From contig NZ_FLSP01000001.1 of assembly GCF_900091315.1 (NCBI RefSeq), forward strand, positions 124,001 through 188,000: a DNA stretch of 64,000 nt, written 5' to 3'. The notes under the pieces were generated by a model that saw only the letters and a program-made list of their open reading frames with translations, did no database searches and was not told where the DNA came from. The stretch's first letter is position 1; each line of letters opens with the position of its first letter. Shown piece after piece: positions 42,059 to 50,406 of this stretch. Position numbers and translations under genes: made by a program. This DNA comes from Streptomyces sp. DI166. Lineage in GTDB: Bacteria > Actinomycetota > Actinomycetes > Streptomycetales > Streptomycetaceae.

Positions 42059-43249
42059 TCAGGGCTTCATGACCACCTTGACCGCGCCGTCCTGCTTGCG
42101 CTGGAACATCTCGTAGGCGTGCGGGGCGTCGTCCAGCGGCACGCGGTGCGTGGCGAAGTCGTCGACGCCGAGGGGGTCGTCGTCCGTGAGGTACGGCATG
42201 ATCTCGTCGGTCCAGCGCCGTACGTTGGCCTGGCCCATCCGGATCTGGAGCTGCTTGTCGAACATGGTCAGCAGCGGCAATGGGTCGGCCATGCCGCCGT
42301 ACACGCCGGACAGGGAGATGGTGCCGCCGCGGCGGACCAGCTCGATGGCGGTGTGGAGGGCGGCGAGGCGGTCGATGCTGAAGCGTTCGGCGAGCTTGCC
42401 GCTCAGTGCGCGCGGGAGCATGCCGGTGGCCGTCTGGGCGAGTTTGGCGGCGGCGCTGCCGTGGGCCTCGGTGCCCACCGCGTCGATCACGGCGTCGGGG
42501 CCGCGGCCGTCGGTGCGGTCGCGGATGGCGGCGACGAGTTCCTTCTCGCCGTCGAAGTCCCTCAGGTCGAAGGTCTCCACGCCCCGGTCCCGGGCCCGGT
42601 GGAGCCGCTCGGTGACCAGGTCCACCCCGAACACGGTTCCGGCGCCCCGCGCGAGGGCGATCCGGCAGGCCATGTCACCGATCGGCCCCAGTCCGAGCAC
42701 CGCGACACTGCCGCCCTCGGGGATCCCGGCGTAGGCGACCGCCTGCCAGGCGGTGGGCAGCACGTCGGAGAGGTACAGGAAGCGCTCGTCGGACGGGCCC
42801 TCGGGCACCTTGATGGGGCCGAACTGGGCCTGCGGGACGCGCAGGTACTCGGCCTGGGCGCCCGGGACGGCGCCGTAGAGCCGGGTGTAGCCGAACAGGG
42901 CGGCGCCCATGCCCTCGCCGCTGACCTGCGTGGTCTCGCACTGGGTGGGCAGTCCGCTCAGGCACATCCAGCAGTCGCCGCACGCGATCTGGAACGGCAC
43001 CACCACCCTGTCCCCCGCCTTCAGGTCCGGCACCGCGGCACCGACCTCCTCGACGATGCCCATCGGTTCGTGGCCGAGGATGTCGCCCGGCGTCATGAAC
43101 GGGGTGAGCACCTCGTACAGATGCAGGTCCGATCCGCACAGTCCGCTGCTGGTGATGCGGATGACCGCGTCCGTGGGCTCCTCGATCCTCGGGTCGGGCA
43201 CGTTCTCCACCCGGACGTCCCGCCTGCCCTGCCATGTCACTGCCTTCAC
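42059..43249 (-). CDS. zinc-dependent alcohol dehydrogenase (MDR, formaldehyde-dehydrogenase-like)
   Basis: This 396-residue protein is a medium-chain zinc alcohol dehydrogenase. The catalytic zinc site is GLCGSDLH and GHEPMGIV. The structural zinc loop is CGDCWMCLSGLPTQC. The NAD(P) fold starts at VLGLGPIGDMACRIA near residue 190. An insertion and overall length resemble the glutathione-independent formaldehyde dehydrogenase/threonine-dehydrogenase-like branch. GTG 43249 has GGAGGGAG upstream; the open frame further 5' lacks similarity. It is tail-to-tail with the ligase gene with no gap. Confidence 0.87.
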   Translation of the reverse strand: MKAVTWQGRRDVRVENVPDPRIEEPTDAVIRITSSGLCGSDLHLYEVLTPFMTPGDILGHEPMGIVEEVGAAVPDLKAGDRVVVPFQIACGDCWMCLSGLPTQCETTQVSGEGMGAALFGYTRLYGAVPGAQAEYLRVPQAQFGPIKVPEGPSDERFLYLSDVLPTAWQAVAYAGIPEGGSVAVLGLGPIGDMACRIALARGAGTVFGVDLVTERLHRARDRGVETFDLRDFDGEKELVAAIRDRTDGRGPDAVIDAVGTEAHGSAAAKLAQTATGMLPRALSGKLAERFSIDRLAALHTAIELVRRGGTISLSGVYGGMADPLPLLTMFDKQLQIRMGQANVRRWTDEIMPYLTDDDPLGVDDFATHRVPLDDAPHAYEMFQRKQDGAVKVVMKP

Positions 43250-43428
43250 GCCACCGACTCCCTCCGTGCGGTCCGCGCGGATACGCGAGATCGGCGCTCC
43301 GGGTACCCGGTGCCCGCGCGGGGAACCGTGGGTGCGGCAATCGGAGCAGTAGGCGAGACGTGCCGGAAACGATCGGGTATGGCGATCGATGAACATATGA
43401 GCGCACAATTATTGACAAGAGAAACGGG

Positions 43429-44430
43429 GTGCCGACGGTGACCATGAGACGCAAGGTGCGCGAGAGACGCGTCGCGGCAACGGCGGTGCTGCTGGTCTCC
43501 GCGCTGACGGCCACCCTGGCAGCGGGCTGCAGCTCGCCCGGGGGACGCGACGACGGCCGCGCCCCCGACACCCGGCCCCCGTCCAGCCCCGCGGAACCGA
43601 CCACCCCGGCCGCGCCCCCGGTCCTCGCCGTGAAGATCGACAACGTCCCCGCGGCCAAACCCCAGACCGGCCTCGACACCGCGGACATCGTCTACGTCGA
43701 ACAGGTCGAGGCGGGCCTGACCCGCCTGATGGCGGTGTACGCCACCGAGCTGCCCGAGACCGTCGGCCCCGTCCGCAGCGCCCGCGAGTCCGACCTGGAG
43801 CTGCTGCGCCAGTTCCCCGACCCGACGCTCGCCTTCTCCGGCGCCCAGAGCAAACTGCTGCCGCTGATCGACCAGGCACCCCTGAACGCCCAGCCGCCGG
43901 AGAGAACGGCCGGTGCCTACTACCGCTCCCCGAACCGGCCGGCCCCGCACAACCTCTATCTGCGCCCCGACCGTCTGATGCCGTCCGCGCCCGGCGCCGA
44001 GGCCCTCACCGTCACCGGCTTCCGCTACGGCGACGCGCCCTTGGGCGGCACGGCCGACACCTCGGAGACCGTCCGCTACCCGGCCACCCGCTTCACCTTC
44101 ACCTGGTCCGAGCAGCAGAAGGGCTGGCAGGTATCGCAGGACGGGACGCCGACGGTGACCTCGGAGGGCGAGCGGATCGCCCCGGCGACGGTGGTCGTCC
44201 AGTACGTCCCGATCCGCAAGTCGGAGTTCCACGACTTCCTCGGCAACTACACGCCGTACACCGAGACCGTGGGCTCCGGCCGGGCGAAGGTGCTGCGCGA
44301 CGGCCGCGCCTTCGACGTCGAGTGGAAGCGGCCGACGGCGGAGGACGGCACCGAGTTCACGACGGCGGACGGCGGCCCGGTGAACTTCGCCGAGGGCCAG
44401 GTGTGGGTGGTGTTCGCGAAGGCGGGCTGA
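43429..44430 (+). CDS. DUF3048 lipoprotein
   Basis: This 333-residue protein is a lipid-anchored DUF3048 protein (YerB-like). A basic start and hydrophobic stretch end in the lipobox LAAGC, then comes a Pro/Thr-rich linker and the DUF3048 core with VLAVKIDNVPAAKPQTGL, DIVYVEQVEAGLTRLMA and GPVRSARESD. Function is unknown; it sits on the outer face of the membrane. GTG 43429, GTG 43438 and ATG 43444 are all possible starts; ATG 43444 gives the tidiest signal peptide. TTGACA at 43413 lies too near to be its promoter. Confidence 0.85.
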   Translation: MPTVTMRRKVRERRVAATAVLLVSALTATLAAGCSSPGGRDDGRAPDTRPPSSPAEPTTPAAPPVLAVKIDNVPAAKPQTGLDTADIVYVEQVEAGLTRLMAVYATELPETVGPVRSARESDLELLRQFPDPTLAFSGAQSKLLPLIDQAPLNAQPPERTAGAYYRSPNRPAPHNLYLRPDRLMPSAPGAEALTVTGFRYGDAPLGGTADTSETVRYPATRFTFTWSEQQKGWQVSQDGTPTVTSEGERIAPATVVVQYVPIRKSEFHDFLGNYTPYTETVGSGRAKVLRDGRAFDVEWKRPTAEDGTEFTTADGGPVNFAEGQVWVVFAKAG

Positions 44431-44439
44431 GCCCCGGGG

Positions 44440-44904
44440 TCACCCCTGGGCGACGAGGGGTTCCCCGGGATTGCGCAGTCCCTCGGCGGCGTCCGCGACA
44501 CGCCGGATCAGGTCGAGGAACACGGTCTGCTCCTCGGGCGAGAGCGGGGCCAGGAAGACCTGGTTCATCCGGGCGGTGCGCACGGTGAGCCTGCGGTGCG
44601 CCTTCACCCCGTCGTCGGTCAGCCGCAGCAGGAAGCGGCGGCCGTCCTGCGGGTCGCGCACCTTGTCCAGCAGCCCGCGACGGCCGAGCCGGCTGATGAC
44701 CTCGGCGATCGTCGACCGGTCGAGCCCCACCCGCTCCCCCACCGTCCGCTGGTCGAGCCCGGGCTCGGCGACGAGGGTGTTGAGCACGGCGAACTGCGGG
44801 GAGGTGATCTCCTCCGAGACCATCGTGTTCCACAGCAGGTGGTGCGCCTGCTGGAGGCGCCGGGCCAGGTGCCCGGGATGGGTGGCCAGATCCACCGCGG
44901 CCAT
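44440..44904 (-). CDS. pcaV: MarR-family repressor of protocatechuate genes (PcaV)
   Basis: This 154-residue winged-helix protein fits PcaV, the protocatechuate-responsive MarR repressor of the S. coelicolor pca operon. The start MAAVDLATHPGHLARR puts an Arg at position 15, the residue I recall as contacting the ligand. The HTH and wing follow: VGERVGLDRSTIAEVISRLG and DPQDGRRFLL. It is divergent from pcaI across 238 bases holding three 16-bp repeats next to its own start. ATG 44904 is chosen; the open frame upstream runs through the repeats. Confidence 0.9.
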   Translation of the reverse strand: MAAVDLATHPGHLARRLQQAHHLLWNTMVSEEITSPQFAVLNTLVAEPGLDQRTVGERVGLDRSTIAEVISRLGRRGLLDKVRDPQDGRRFLLRLTDDGVKAHRRLTVRTARMNQVFLAPLSPEEQTVFLDLIRRVADAAEGLRNPGEPLVAQG

Positions 44905-44926
44905 GTGCGCTCCCGTCGCCGGAAAG

Positions 44927-44974
44927 GTAGGTGCACGGAATCGTAGGTGCACGGAATCGTAGGCGCACTGAACA
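44927..44974. repeat. three 16-bp repeats in the pcaV-pcaI gap
   Basis: GTAGGTGCACGGAATC occurs at 44927-44942 and again exactly at 44943-44958, with a third degenerate copy GTAGGCGCACTGAACA at 44959-44974. The core GTGCAC is palindromic. The array lies 23 bases upstream of the pcaV ATG, so it probably lies in the pcaV 5' region and could bind PcaV for autoregulation. Confidence 0.65.
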
Positions 44975-45142
44975 ATACTCCGCCCGCCGTAGCGCGTCTG
45001 CCCGGTCGACTCGCCGCACTTCCAGGGCCTTGACGGACCACGGCCTCGGTGGCAGCGTGAGAAGAACCTCGCTGAAATACTCAGTGCCCTGATTAATTCT
45101 GACTGATTGACTCGGACGCACGGATGAGATGGGGCTGCACGG

Positions 45143-45898
45143 ATGGACAAGGTGGTCGCCTCCGCCGTCGAGGCGGTGGCTGATGTGCCGGACGGCGCGT
45201 CGCTGGCGGTCGGCGGTTTCGGGCTGAGCGGTGTGCCGAACGTGCTGATCGAGGCCCTGTACGAGCGGGGTGTGGCGGGTCTGAAGGTCGTGTCGAACAA
45301 CTGCGGCGCGATGGAGTCCGGGCTCGCGGTACTGCTCGCCGCCGGGCGGATCGCCCGGGTGACCGGCTCCTACATCGGCGCCAACAAGGAGTTCGCGCGC
45401 CAGTACCTGGCCGGTGAGCTGGAGGTCGAGATGATCCCGCAGGGCACGCTCGCGGAGCGGCTGCGGGCCGGCGGCGCGGGCATCCCCGCCTTCTACACCC
45501 CGGCCGGGGTCGGCACCCTGGTCGCCGAGGGCGGGATGCCCTGGCGCTACGACGGACGGGGCGGGGTCGCCGTGGCCTCGCCGCCGAAGGAGGTCCGGGA
45601 GTTCGACGGCACCGAGTACGTGCTGGAGCGCGGCATCCGTACCGACTTCGCGCTGGTGCGGGCGGCCAAGGGCGACCGGCACGGGAATCTGGTGTTCGCC
45701 AAGTCGGCCCGGAATTTCAACCCGCTGGCGGCGATGGCCGGACGGGTGACGATCGCCGAGGTGGAGGAACTGGTCGAGCCCGGCGCGATCGACCCGGACG
45801 CGGTGCATCTGCCGGGCGTGTTCGTCCAGCGGGTGGTGGCGCTGACCCCGGAGCAGGCGGCGGACAAGAGGATCGAGCGGCGGACGGTGCGCGACTGA
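45143..45898 (+). CDS. pcaI: 3-oxoadipate CoA-transferase subunit A
   Basis: This 251-residue protein is the alpha subunit of succinyl-CoA:3-oxoadipate CoA-transferase, which activates beta-ketoadipate. Typical segments are [17 protein letters not shown], the CoA-site sequence [33 protein letters not shown] and [10 protein letters not shown]. It is first in pcaIJHGBL and its stop overlaps the pcaJ start by one base. Upstream, direct repeats TGATTAA/TGATTGA (45090-45110) and TTGACT 45107-45112 lie in the likely promoter. Confidence 0.92.
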   Translation: MDKVVASAVEAVADVPDGASLAVGGFGLSGVPNVLIEALYERGVAGLKVVSNNCGAMESGLAVLLAAGRIARVTGSYIGANKEFARQYLAGELEVEMIPQGTLAERLRAGGAGIPAFYTPAGVGTLVAEGGMPWRYDGRGGVAVASPPKEVREFDGTEYVLERGIRTDFALVRAAKGDRHGNLVFAKSARNFNPLAAMAGRVTIAEVEELVEPGAIDPDAVHLPGVFVQRVVALTPEQAADKRIERRTVRD

Positions 45899-46542
45899 TG
45901 GCCTGGACACGCGAGGAGATGGCCGCGCGGGCCGCGCGCGAGCTGAAGGACGGTCAGTACGTCAATCTCGGGATCGGTCTGCCGACGCTGATCCCCAATC
46001 ACCTCCCGGACAGTGTGGAGGTGGTGCTGGAGTCGGAGAACGGAATTCTGGGCACCGGCCCCTACCCGGCCGAGGACGAGGTCGACCCGGATCTGATCAA
46101 CGCGGGCAAGGAGACGGTGACCGTGCTGCCGGGCGCCTCCTTCTTCGACTCGGCGCTGTCGTTCTCGATGATCCGCGGCGGTCATATCGATGTGGCCGTG
46201 CTGGGCGCGATGCAGGTGTCCGCGGGCGGCGACCTGGCGAACTGGGCCGTCCCGGGGAAGCTGGTCACCGGGATCGGCGGGGCGATGGACCTGGTGCACG
46301 GCGCCCGTACGGTCGTGGTGGTGATGACCCACACCGCCAAGGACGGCTCCCCGAAGATCCTCAAGGAGTGCACCCTGCCGCTCACGGGCAAGGCGTGTGT
46401 GAACCGGGTCATCACCGATCTCGGGGTGCTCGATGTGACACCCGAGGGACTGCGCCTCGTCGAAACCGCGCCCGGAGTGGCTGTTGACGAGGTCGTCGCG
46501 AGGACCGACGCGGAACTGACCGTTGCCAAGGATCTGCTGTGA
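45898..46542 (+). CDS. pcaJ: 3-oxoadipate CoA-transferase subunit B
   Basis: This 214-residue protein is the beta subunit of the 3-oxoadipate CoA-transferase. The catalytic Glu lies in [11 protein letters not shown] near residue 48, and the family segments [24 protein letters not shown] and [12 protein letters not shown] are present. Its start ATG shares one base with the pcaI stop. In S. coelicolor I recall pcaF following this gene; here pcaH follows after 28 bases. Confidence 0.92.
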   Translation: MAWTREEMAARAARELKDGQYVNLGIGLPTLIPNHLPDSVEVVLESENGILGTGPYPAEDEVDPDLINAGKETVTVLPGASFFDSALSFSMIRGGHIDVAVLGAMQVSAGGDLANWAVPGKLVTGIGGAMDLVHGARTVVVVMTHTAKDGSPKILKECTLPLTGKACVNRVITDLGVLDVTPEGLRLVETAPGVAVDEVVARTDAELTVAKDLL

Positions 46543-46570
46543 ACCCGGTTTACATCGAACGAGGAACCCC

Positions 46571-47344
46571 ATGACCCTCACCCAGCGCGACATCGACCAG
46601 GAGATCGCGGCCGAGCACGCCGCCTACGACAAGCGGGTCGCCGACGGCGCGCCCCGCGAGCACCACCCGCGCCGCGACTACGCGCCCTACCGCTCCTCGA
46701 CCCTGCGCCACCCCGGGCAGCCGCTGGTCGCGATCGACGTCAGCAAGGACCCGGAACTGGTGGAGCTGTCCTCCCCCGCCTTCGGGGAACGGGACATCAC
46801 CGAGATCGACAACGACCTGACCCGCCAGCACACCGGCGAGCCGATCGGCGAGCGCATCACCGTCTCCGGACGGCTCCTGGACCGCGACGGCCGCCCGGTG
46901 CGCGGCCAGCTGGTGGAAATCTGGCAGGCCAACTCCGCGGGCCGCTACGCCCATCGGCGCGAACAGCACGACGCCCCGCTCGACCCGAACTTCACCGGCG
47001 TGGGCCGCACCCTGACCGACACCGAGGGCCGCTACAGCTTCACCACCGTCCAGCCGGGCCCCTACCCCTGGCGCAACCACCTCAACGCCTGGCGCCCCGC
47101 GCACATCCACTTCTCCGTCTTCGGCGCGGCCTTCACCCAGCGGCTGGTGACGCAGATGTACTTCCCGAACGACCCGCTCTTCCCCTACGACCCGATCCTG
47201 CAGTCCGTCACCGACGACGCCGCCCGCCAACGGCTGATCGCGACCTACGACCACGACCTGTCGGTGCCGGAGTTCTCCCTCGGCTACCACTGGGACATCG
47301 TCCTCGACGGCCCGCACGCCACCTGGCTCGAAGAAGGACGCTGA
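46571..47344 (+). CDS. pcaH: protocatechuate 3,4-dioxygenase beta subunit
   Basis: This 257-residue protein is the iron-carrying beta subunit of the intradiol ring-cleaving enzyme that turns protocatechuate into 3-carboxy-cis,cis-muconate. The non-haem ferric ligands (two Tyr, two His) fall in the GRYAHRREQHD, PGPYPWRNHLNAW and RPAHIHFSVFG regions. ATG 46571 is preceded by GAGGAA. pcaG follows after six bases, giving equal subunit production. Confidence 0.93.
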   Translation: MTLTQRDIDQEIAAEHAAYDKRVADGAPREHHPRRDYAPYRSSTLRHPGQPLVAIDVSKDPELVELSSPAFGERDITEIDNDLTRQHTGEPIGERITVSGRLLDRDGRPVRGQLVEIWQANSAGRYAHRREQHDAPLDPNFTGVGRTLTDTEGRYSFTTVQPGPYPWRNHLNAWRPAHIHFSVFGAAFTQRLVTQMYFPNDPLFPYDPILQSVTDDAARQRLIATYDHDLSVPEFSLGYHWDIVLDGPHATWLEEGR

Positions 47345-47350
47345 CCAGAC

Positions 47351-47956
47351 ATGACGAGGATCGATCCCGACCGCCCGGAGACCGTCCGGCCCACGCCCTC
47401 GCAGACCGTCGGCCCCTTCTACGGCCACGCCCTCCCCTTCCCCGGCGGCGGCGACATCGCCCCGCTCGGCCACCCCGACACCGTCACCCTCCAGGGATAC
47501 GTCCTGGACGGCGCGGGCGACCCGCTGCCGGACGCCCTGCTGGAACTGTGGGGCGCCGATCCCCAGGGCCGGGTGCCGCGGACCGACGGGGCGATGCGGC
47601 GCGACCCCGCCACCGGCGGCTTCCTCGGCCGCAACGGCGTGGAGTTCACCGGCTTCGGGCGCGTCCAGACGGACGCCAACGGGCACTGGTACGCACGGAC
47701 CCTGCGGCCCGGGGCGCGCGGGCGGAGCGCGCCGTACCTGAGCGTGTGCGTGTTCGCGCGCGGACTGCTGCACCACCTCTACACCCGGATCTACCTCCCG
47801 GGCGACGAGGCGGCGCTGGCCGCGGACCCGCTGCTGTCCCGGGTGGATCCGGAGCGACGCGCCACGCTGATCGCGGTGGAGGAGCACCCGGCCGCCTACC
47901 GTTTCGACATCCGCCTTCAGGGCGAGGGCGAAACGGTCTTCCTGGAGTACCAGTGA
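47351..47956 (+). CDS. pcaG: protocatechuate 3,4-dioxygenase alpha subunit
   Basis: This 201-residue protein is the alpha subunit, of the same fold as PcaH but without a full iron site. It shows TPSQTVGPFYGHALPF at the N-terminus, LLELWGADPQG, and SVCVFARGLLHHLYTRIYL. Its stop overlaps the pcaB GTG start by four bases. Confidence 0.92.
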   Translation: MTRIDPDRPETVRPTPSQTVGPFYGHALPFPGGGDIAPLGHPDTVTLQGYVLDGAGDPLPDALLELWGADPQGRVPRTDGAMRRDPATGGFLGRNGVEFTGFGRVQTDANGHWYARTLRPGARGRSAPYLSVCVFARGLLHHLYTRIYLPGDEAALAADPLLSRVDPERRATLIAVEEHPAAYRFDIRLQGEGETVFLEYQ

Positions 47957-49266
47957 CTTCTGCCGATGCCGACAGCCTGCTCGGCCCCGGATGGGCGGAC
48001 AGCGCCGCCGCGTCCGCCACCGGTGACACCGCCTTCCTCCAGGCACTGCTCGACGCCGAGGCCGCGCTGACCCGCGCCCAGGGCCCTGCCGAGGCAGGAC
48101 GGGCGGTGACCGGGGCGGCCGACGCCGGCCGCTTCGACGTACCGTCGCTGGCGCAGCGGGCCCGTGCGGGCGGCAACCCCGTGATCCCGCTCGTCGAGGA
48201 GCTGACCGGGGCGGTGGGCGAGGAGTACGGCCCGTATGTGCACCGGGGCGCGACCAGCCAGGACGTCCTGGACACCGCGATGATGCTGGTCGCCCACCGC
48301 ACCCTGGCCCCGCTCCTGGCCGACCTGGAGCGCACCGCGTCCGCGCTGGCCCGGCTGGCCGCCGAGCACCGGGACACCCCACTGCCCGGCCGCACCCTCA
48401 CCCAGCACGCCGTACCGACGACGTTCGGACTGAAGGCGGCGGGCTGGCGCGCGCTGGTGCTGGACGCACGGGACCGGGTGACGGTCGTACGGGAGTCGCT
48501 GCCCGTCCAACTCGGGGGGGCTGCGGGGACGTTGGCGGCCTTCTCGGCGTACGGCGTCGAGGACGCGCCCGCGCTCGTGGCGGCGTACGCGCGGGAGGCC
48601 GGTCTCGCGGTGCCCGAGCTGCCGTGGCACACCCTGCGCACGCCGGTAGCGGATCTCGCCGGATGCCTGGCGTTCACCGCCGGGGCCCTGGGCAAGATCG
48701 CCGCCGATGTGCTGACCCTCTCCCGCACCGAGATCGCCGAGCTGGCGGAGGGCAGCGGCGGCGGTTCGTCGGCCATGCCGCACAAGGCCAACCCCGTACG
48801 GTCCACGCTGATCGCGGCCGCCGCCCGGCGGGCGCCACAGCTGGCCGCCACGCTGTACGGCTCGCTGGCGGCCGAGGACGAGCGCCCGGCGGGTGCCTGG
48901 CACGCCGAGTGGGAGCCACTGCGCGACCTGCTGCGGCTGGTGGGCGGGGCGGCCCGGGACGCGGCCGAACTCGCGGAAGGGCTGCGGGTGGACACGGACG
49001 CGATGCGCGAACACCTCGATCTCACCCACGGGTTGATCGTCTCCGAACGGCTCACCGCCGCCCTGACCCCGGCACTGGGCCGGGCCAGGGCCAAGGCCCT
49101 GCTCACGCACCTGGCCCGGCGCACGCGCACCGAAGGGCGGACGCTCGCCGAACTGCTCGCCGAGGAACCCGAGTTGAAGGATCTCGACCTCGCCGACCTC
49201 ACCGATCCCGCCCGCTACACCGGCAGCGCCGCTGCCCTCACCGACCGCGCACTGGAGCGACGTTGA
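47953..49266 (+). CDS. pcaB: 3-carboxy-cis,cis-muconate cycloisomerase
   Basis: This 437-residue protein of the fumarase/aspartase superfamily forms 4-carboxymuconolactone from carboxymuconate. The superfamily signature GSSAMPHKANPVRS lies near residue 272; PYVHRGATSQDVLDTAMML and LTQHAVPTTFG are the other conserved regions. The start is GTG 47953 within the pcaG stop, with GGAG six to nine bases upstream. Its stop overlaps the TTG start of pcaL. Confidence 0.93.
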   Translation: MTSADADSLLGPGWADSAAASATGDTAFLQALLDAEAALTRAQGPAEAGRAVTGAADAGRFDVPSLAQRARAGGNPVIPLVEELTGAVGEEYGPYVHRGATSQDVLDTAMMLVAHRTLAPLLADLERTASALARLAAEHRDTPLPGRTLTQHAVPTTFGLKAAGWRALVLDARDRVTVVRESLPVQLGGAAGTLAAFSAYGVEDAPALVAAYAREAGLAVPELPWHTLRTPVADLAGCLAFTAGALGKIAADVLTLSRTEIAELAEGSGGGSSAMPHKANPVRSTLIAAAARRAPQLAATLYGSLAAEDERPAGAWHAEWEPLRDLLRLVGGAARDAAELAEGLRVDTDAMREHLDLTHGLIVSERLTAALTPALGRARAKALLTHLARRTRTEGRTLAELLAEEPELKDLDLADLTDPARYTGSAAALTDRALERR

Positions 49267-50390
49267 CCGACCTTCTCCTCAACCACCGCGCCGAGGGCCC
49301 GGCTTCGGCCCCTCCCCTGCTGCTCGGTCCGTCGCTGGGCACCTCGTCCGCACTGTGGGACGCGGTCGCGCCCGAGCTGTCCGTGACGCACCGGGTGGTG
49401 CGCTGGGACCTGCCGGGGCACGGCGGCTCGGCCGCTGAGCTGATCCGGCCCGGGGCGACCGTCGGTGACCTGGCCGCGCTGGTGCTGCGGCTCGCCGACG
49501 CGCTCGGCCTGGAGCGGTTCGGGTACGCGGGGGTCTCCCTCGGCGGGGCCGTGGGTCTGCACCTGGCCGTGCACCATCCGGACCGGGTGGCGTCGCTCGC
49601 CGTGCTCTGCTCCTCCGCCCATTTCAACGGGGCGAAGCCGTGGCGGGAGCGGGCCGCGCTGGTGCGCGCGAAGGGGCTCGCGGAGCTGGCCGAGAACGCG
49701 AACTCCCGTTGGTTCACGCCCGGGTTCACCGTGCCGCGGCTCGTCCAGGATCTCCGCGAGGCCGATCCGGAGGCGTACGCGGCCTGCTGTGACGCGCTGG
49801 CCGCCTTCGACCTGCGCGACCGGCTCGCGGAGATCGCCGCGCCGACCCTGCTGATCGCGGGCCGGGAGGACCCGGCGACACCGCCGCCCCATCTGCGGGA
49901 GATCGCGGACGCGGTGCCGGGTGCCGCGCTGGTGGAGCTCCCCGGAGCCTCCCATCTGGCGGTCGCACAGTGCCCGGAGGCCGTACTGACGGCTCTGCGC
50001 GCCCACTTCGACGGTGCTGCCGCACGCGGCACGGCCGTGCGCCGGGAGGTGCTGGGCGACGTGCACGTGGACCGCGCCCAGGCCCGGCAGACGCCGTTCA
50101 CCGCCCGCTTCCAGGACTTCATCTCCCGCTACGCCTGGGGCGAGATCTGGACCGACCCGACGCTCGGCCGCCGCGAGCGCAGCATGATCACGCTGACCGC
50201 GCTGGTCGCCCACGGCCACTACGACGAGCTGGCGATGCACGTGCGGGCGGCCCGGCGCAACGGGCTCACCCCGGAGGAGATCGGCGCGGTGCTGCTGCAG
50301 ACGGCCGTCTACTGCGGGGTGCCCGCGGCGAACCGGGCCTTCGCCACCGCCCAACGGGTGCTGGCGGAGGAGGACCAGCAGGAGAACTGA
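49263..50390 (+). CDS. pcaL: PcaL: fused 3-oxoadipate enol-lactonase / 4-carboxymuconolactone decarboxylase
   Basis: This 375-residue fusion joins PcaD and PcaC activities. Residues 1 to about 255 are an alpha/beta hydrolase with nucleophile elbow GVSLGGAVG, Asp in AGREDPATPP and His in PGASHLAV. Residues from about 262 are the small decarboxylase of the CMD family (RYAWGEIWTDP, RERSMITLTALVAHGH, GVLLQ-like AVLLQTAVYCGVPAAN). The start is TTG 49263 overlapping the pcaB stop, with GGAGCG upstream. This is the usual actinomycete form. Confidence 0.93.
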   Translation: MTDLLLNHRAEGPASAPPLLLGPSLGTSSALWDAVAPELSVTHRVVRWDLPGHGGSAAELIRPGATVGDLAALVLRLADALGLERFGYAGVSLGGAVGLHLAVHHPDRVASLAVLCSSAHFNGAKPWRERAALVRAKGLAELAENANSRWFTPGFTVPRLVQDLREADPEAYAACCDALAAFDLRDRLAEIAAPTLLIAGREDPATPPPHLREIADAVPGAALVELPGASHLAVAQCPEAVLTALRAHFDGAAARGTAVRREVLGDVHVDRAQARQTPFTARFQDFISRYAWGEIWTDPTLGRRERSMITLTALVAHGHYDELAMHVRAARRNGLTPEEIGAVLLQTAVYCGVPAANRAFATAQRVLAEEDQQEN

Positions 50391-50406
50391 CCCTCCTCCG
50401 CCCCGG

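Noticed and set aside
43413..43436. TTGACA as promoter of the DUF3048 gene
   Set aside because: A -10 at 17-18 bases would fall inside the coding start and no TAnnnT is there. It may be chance in this locally AT-rich gap.
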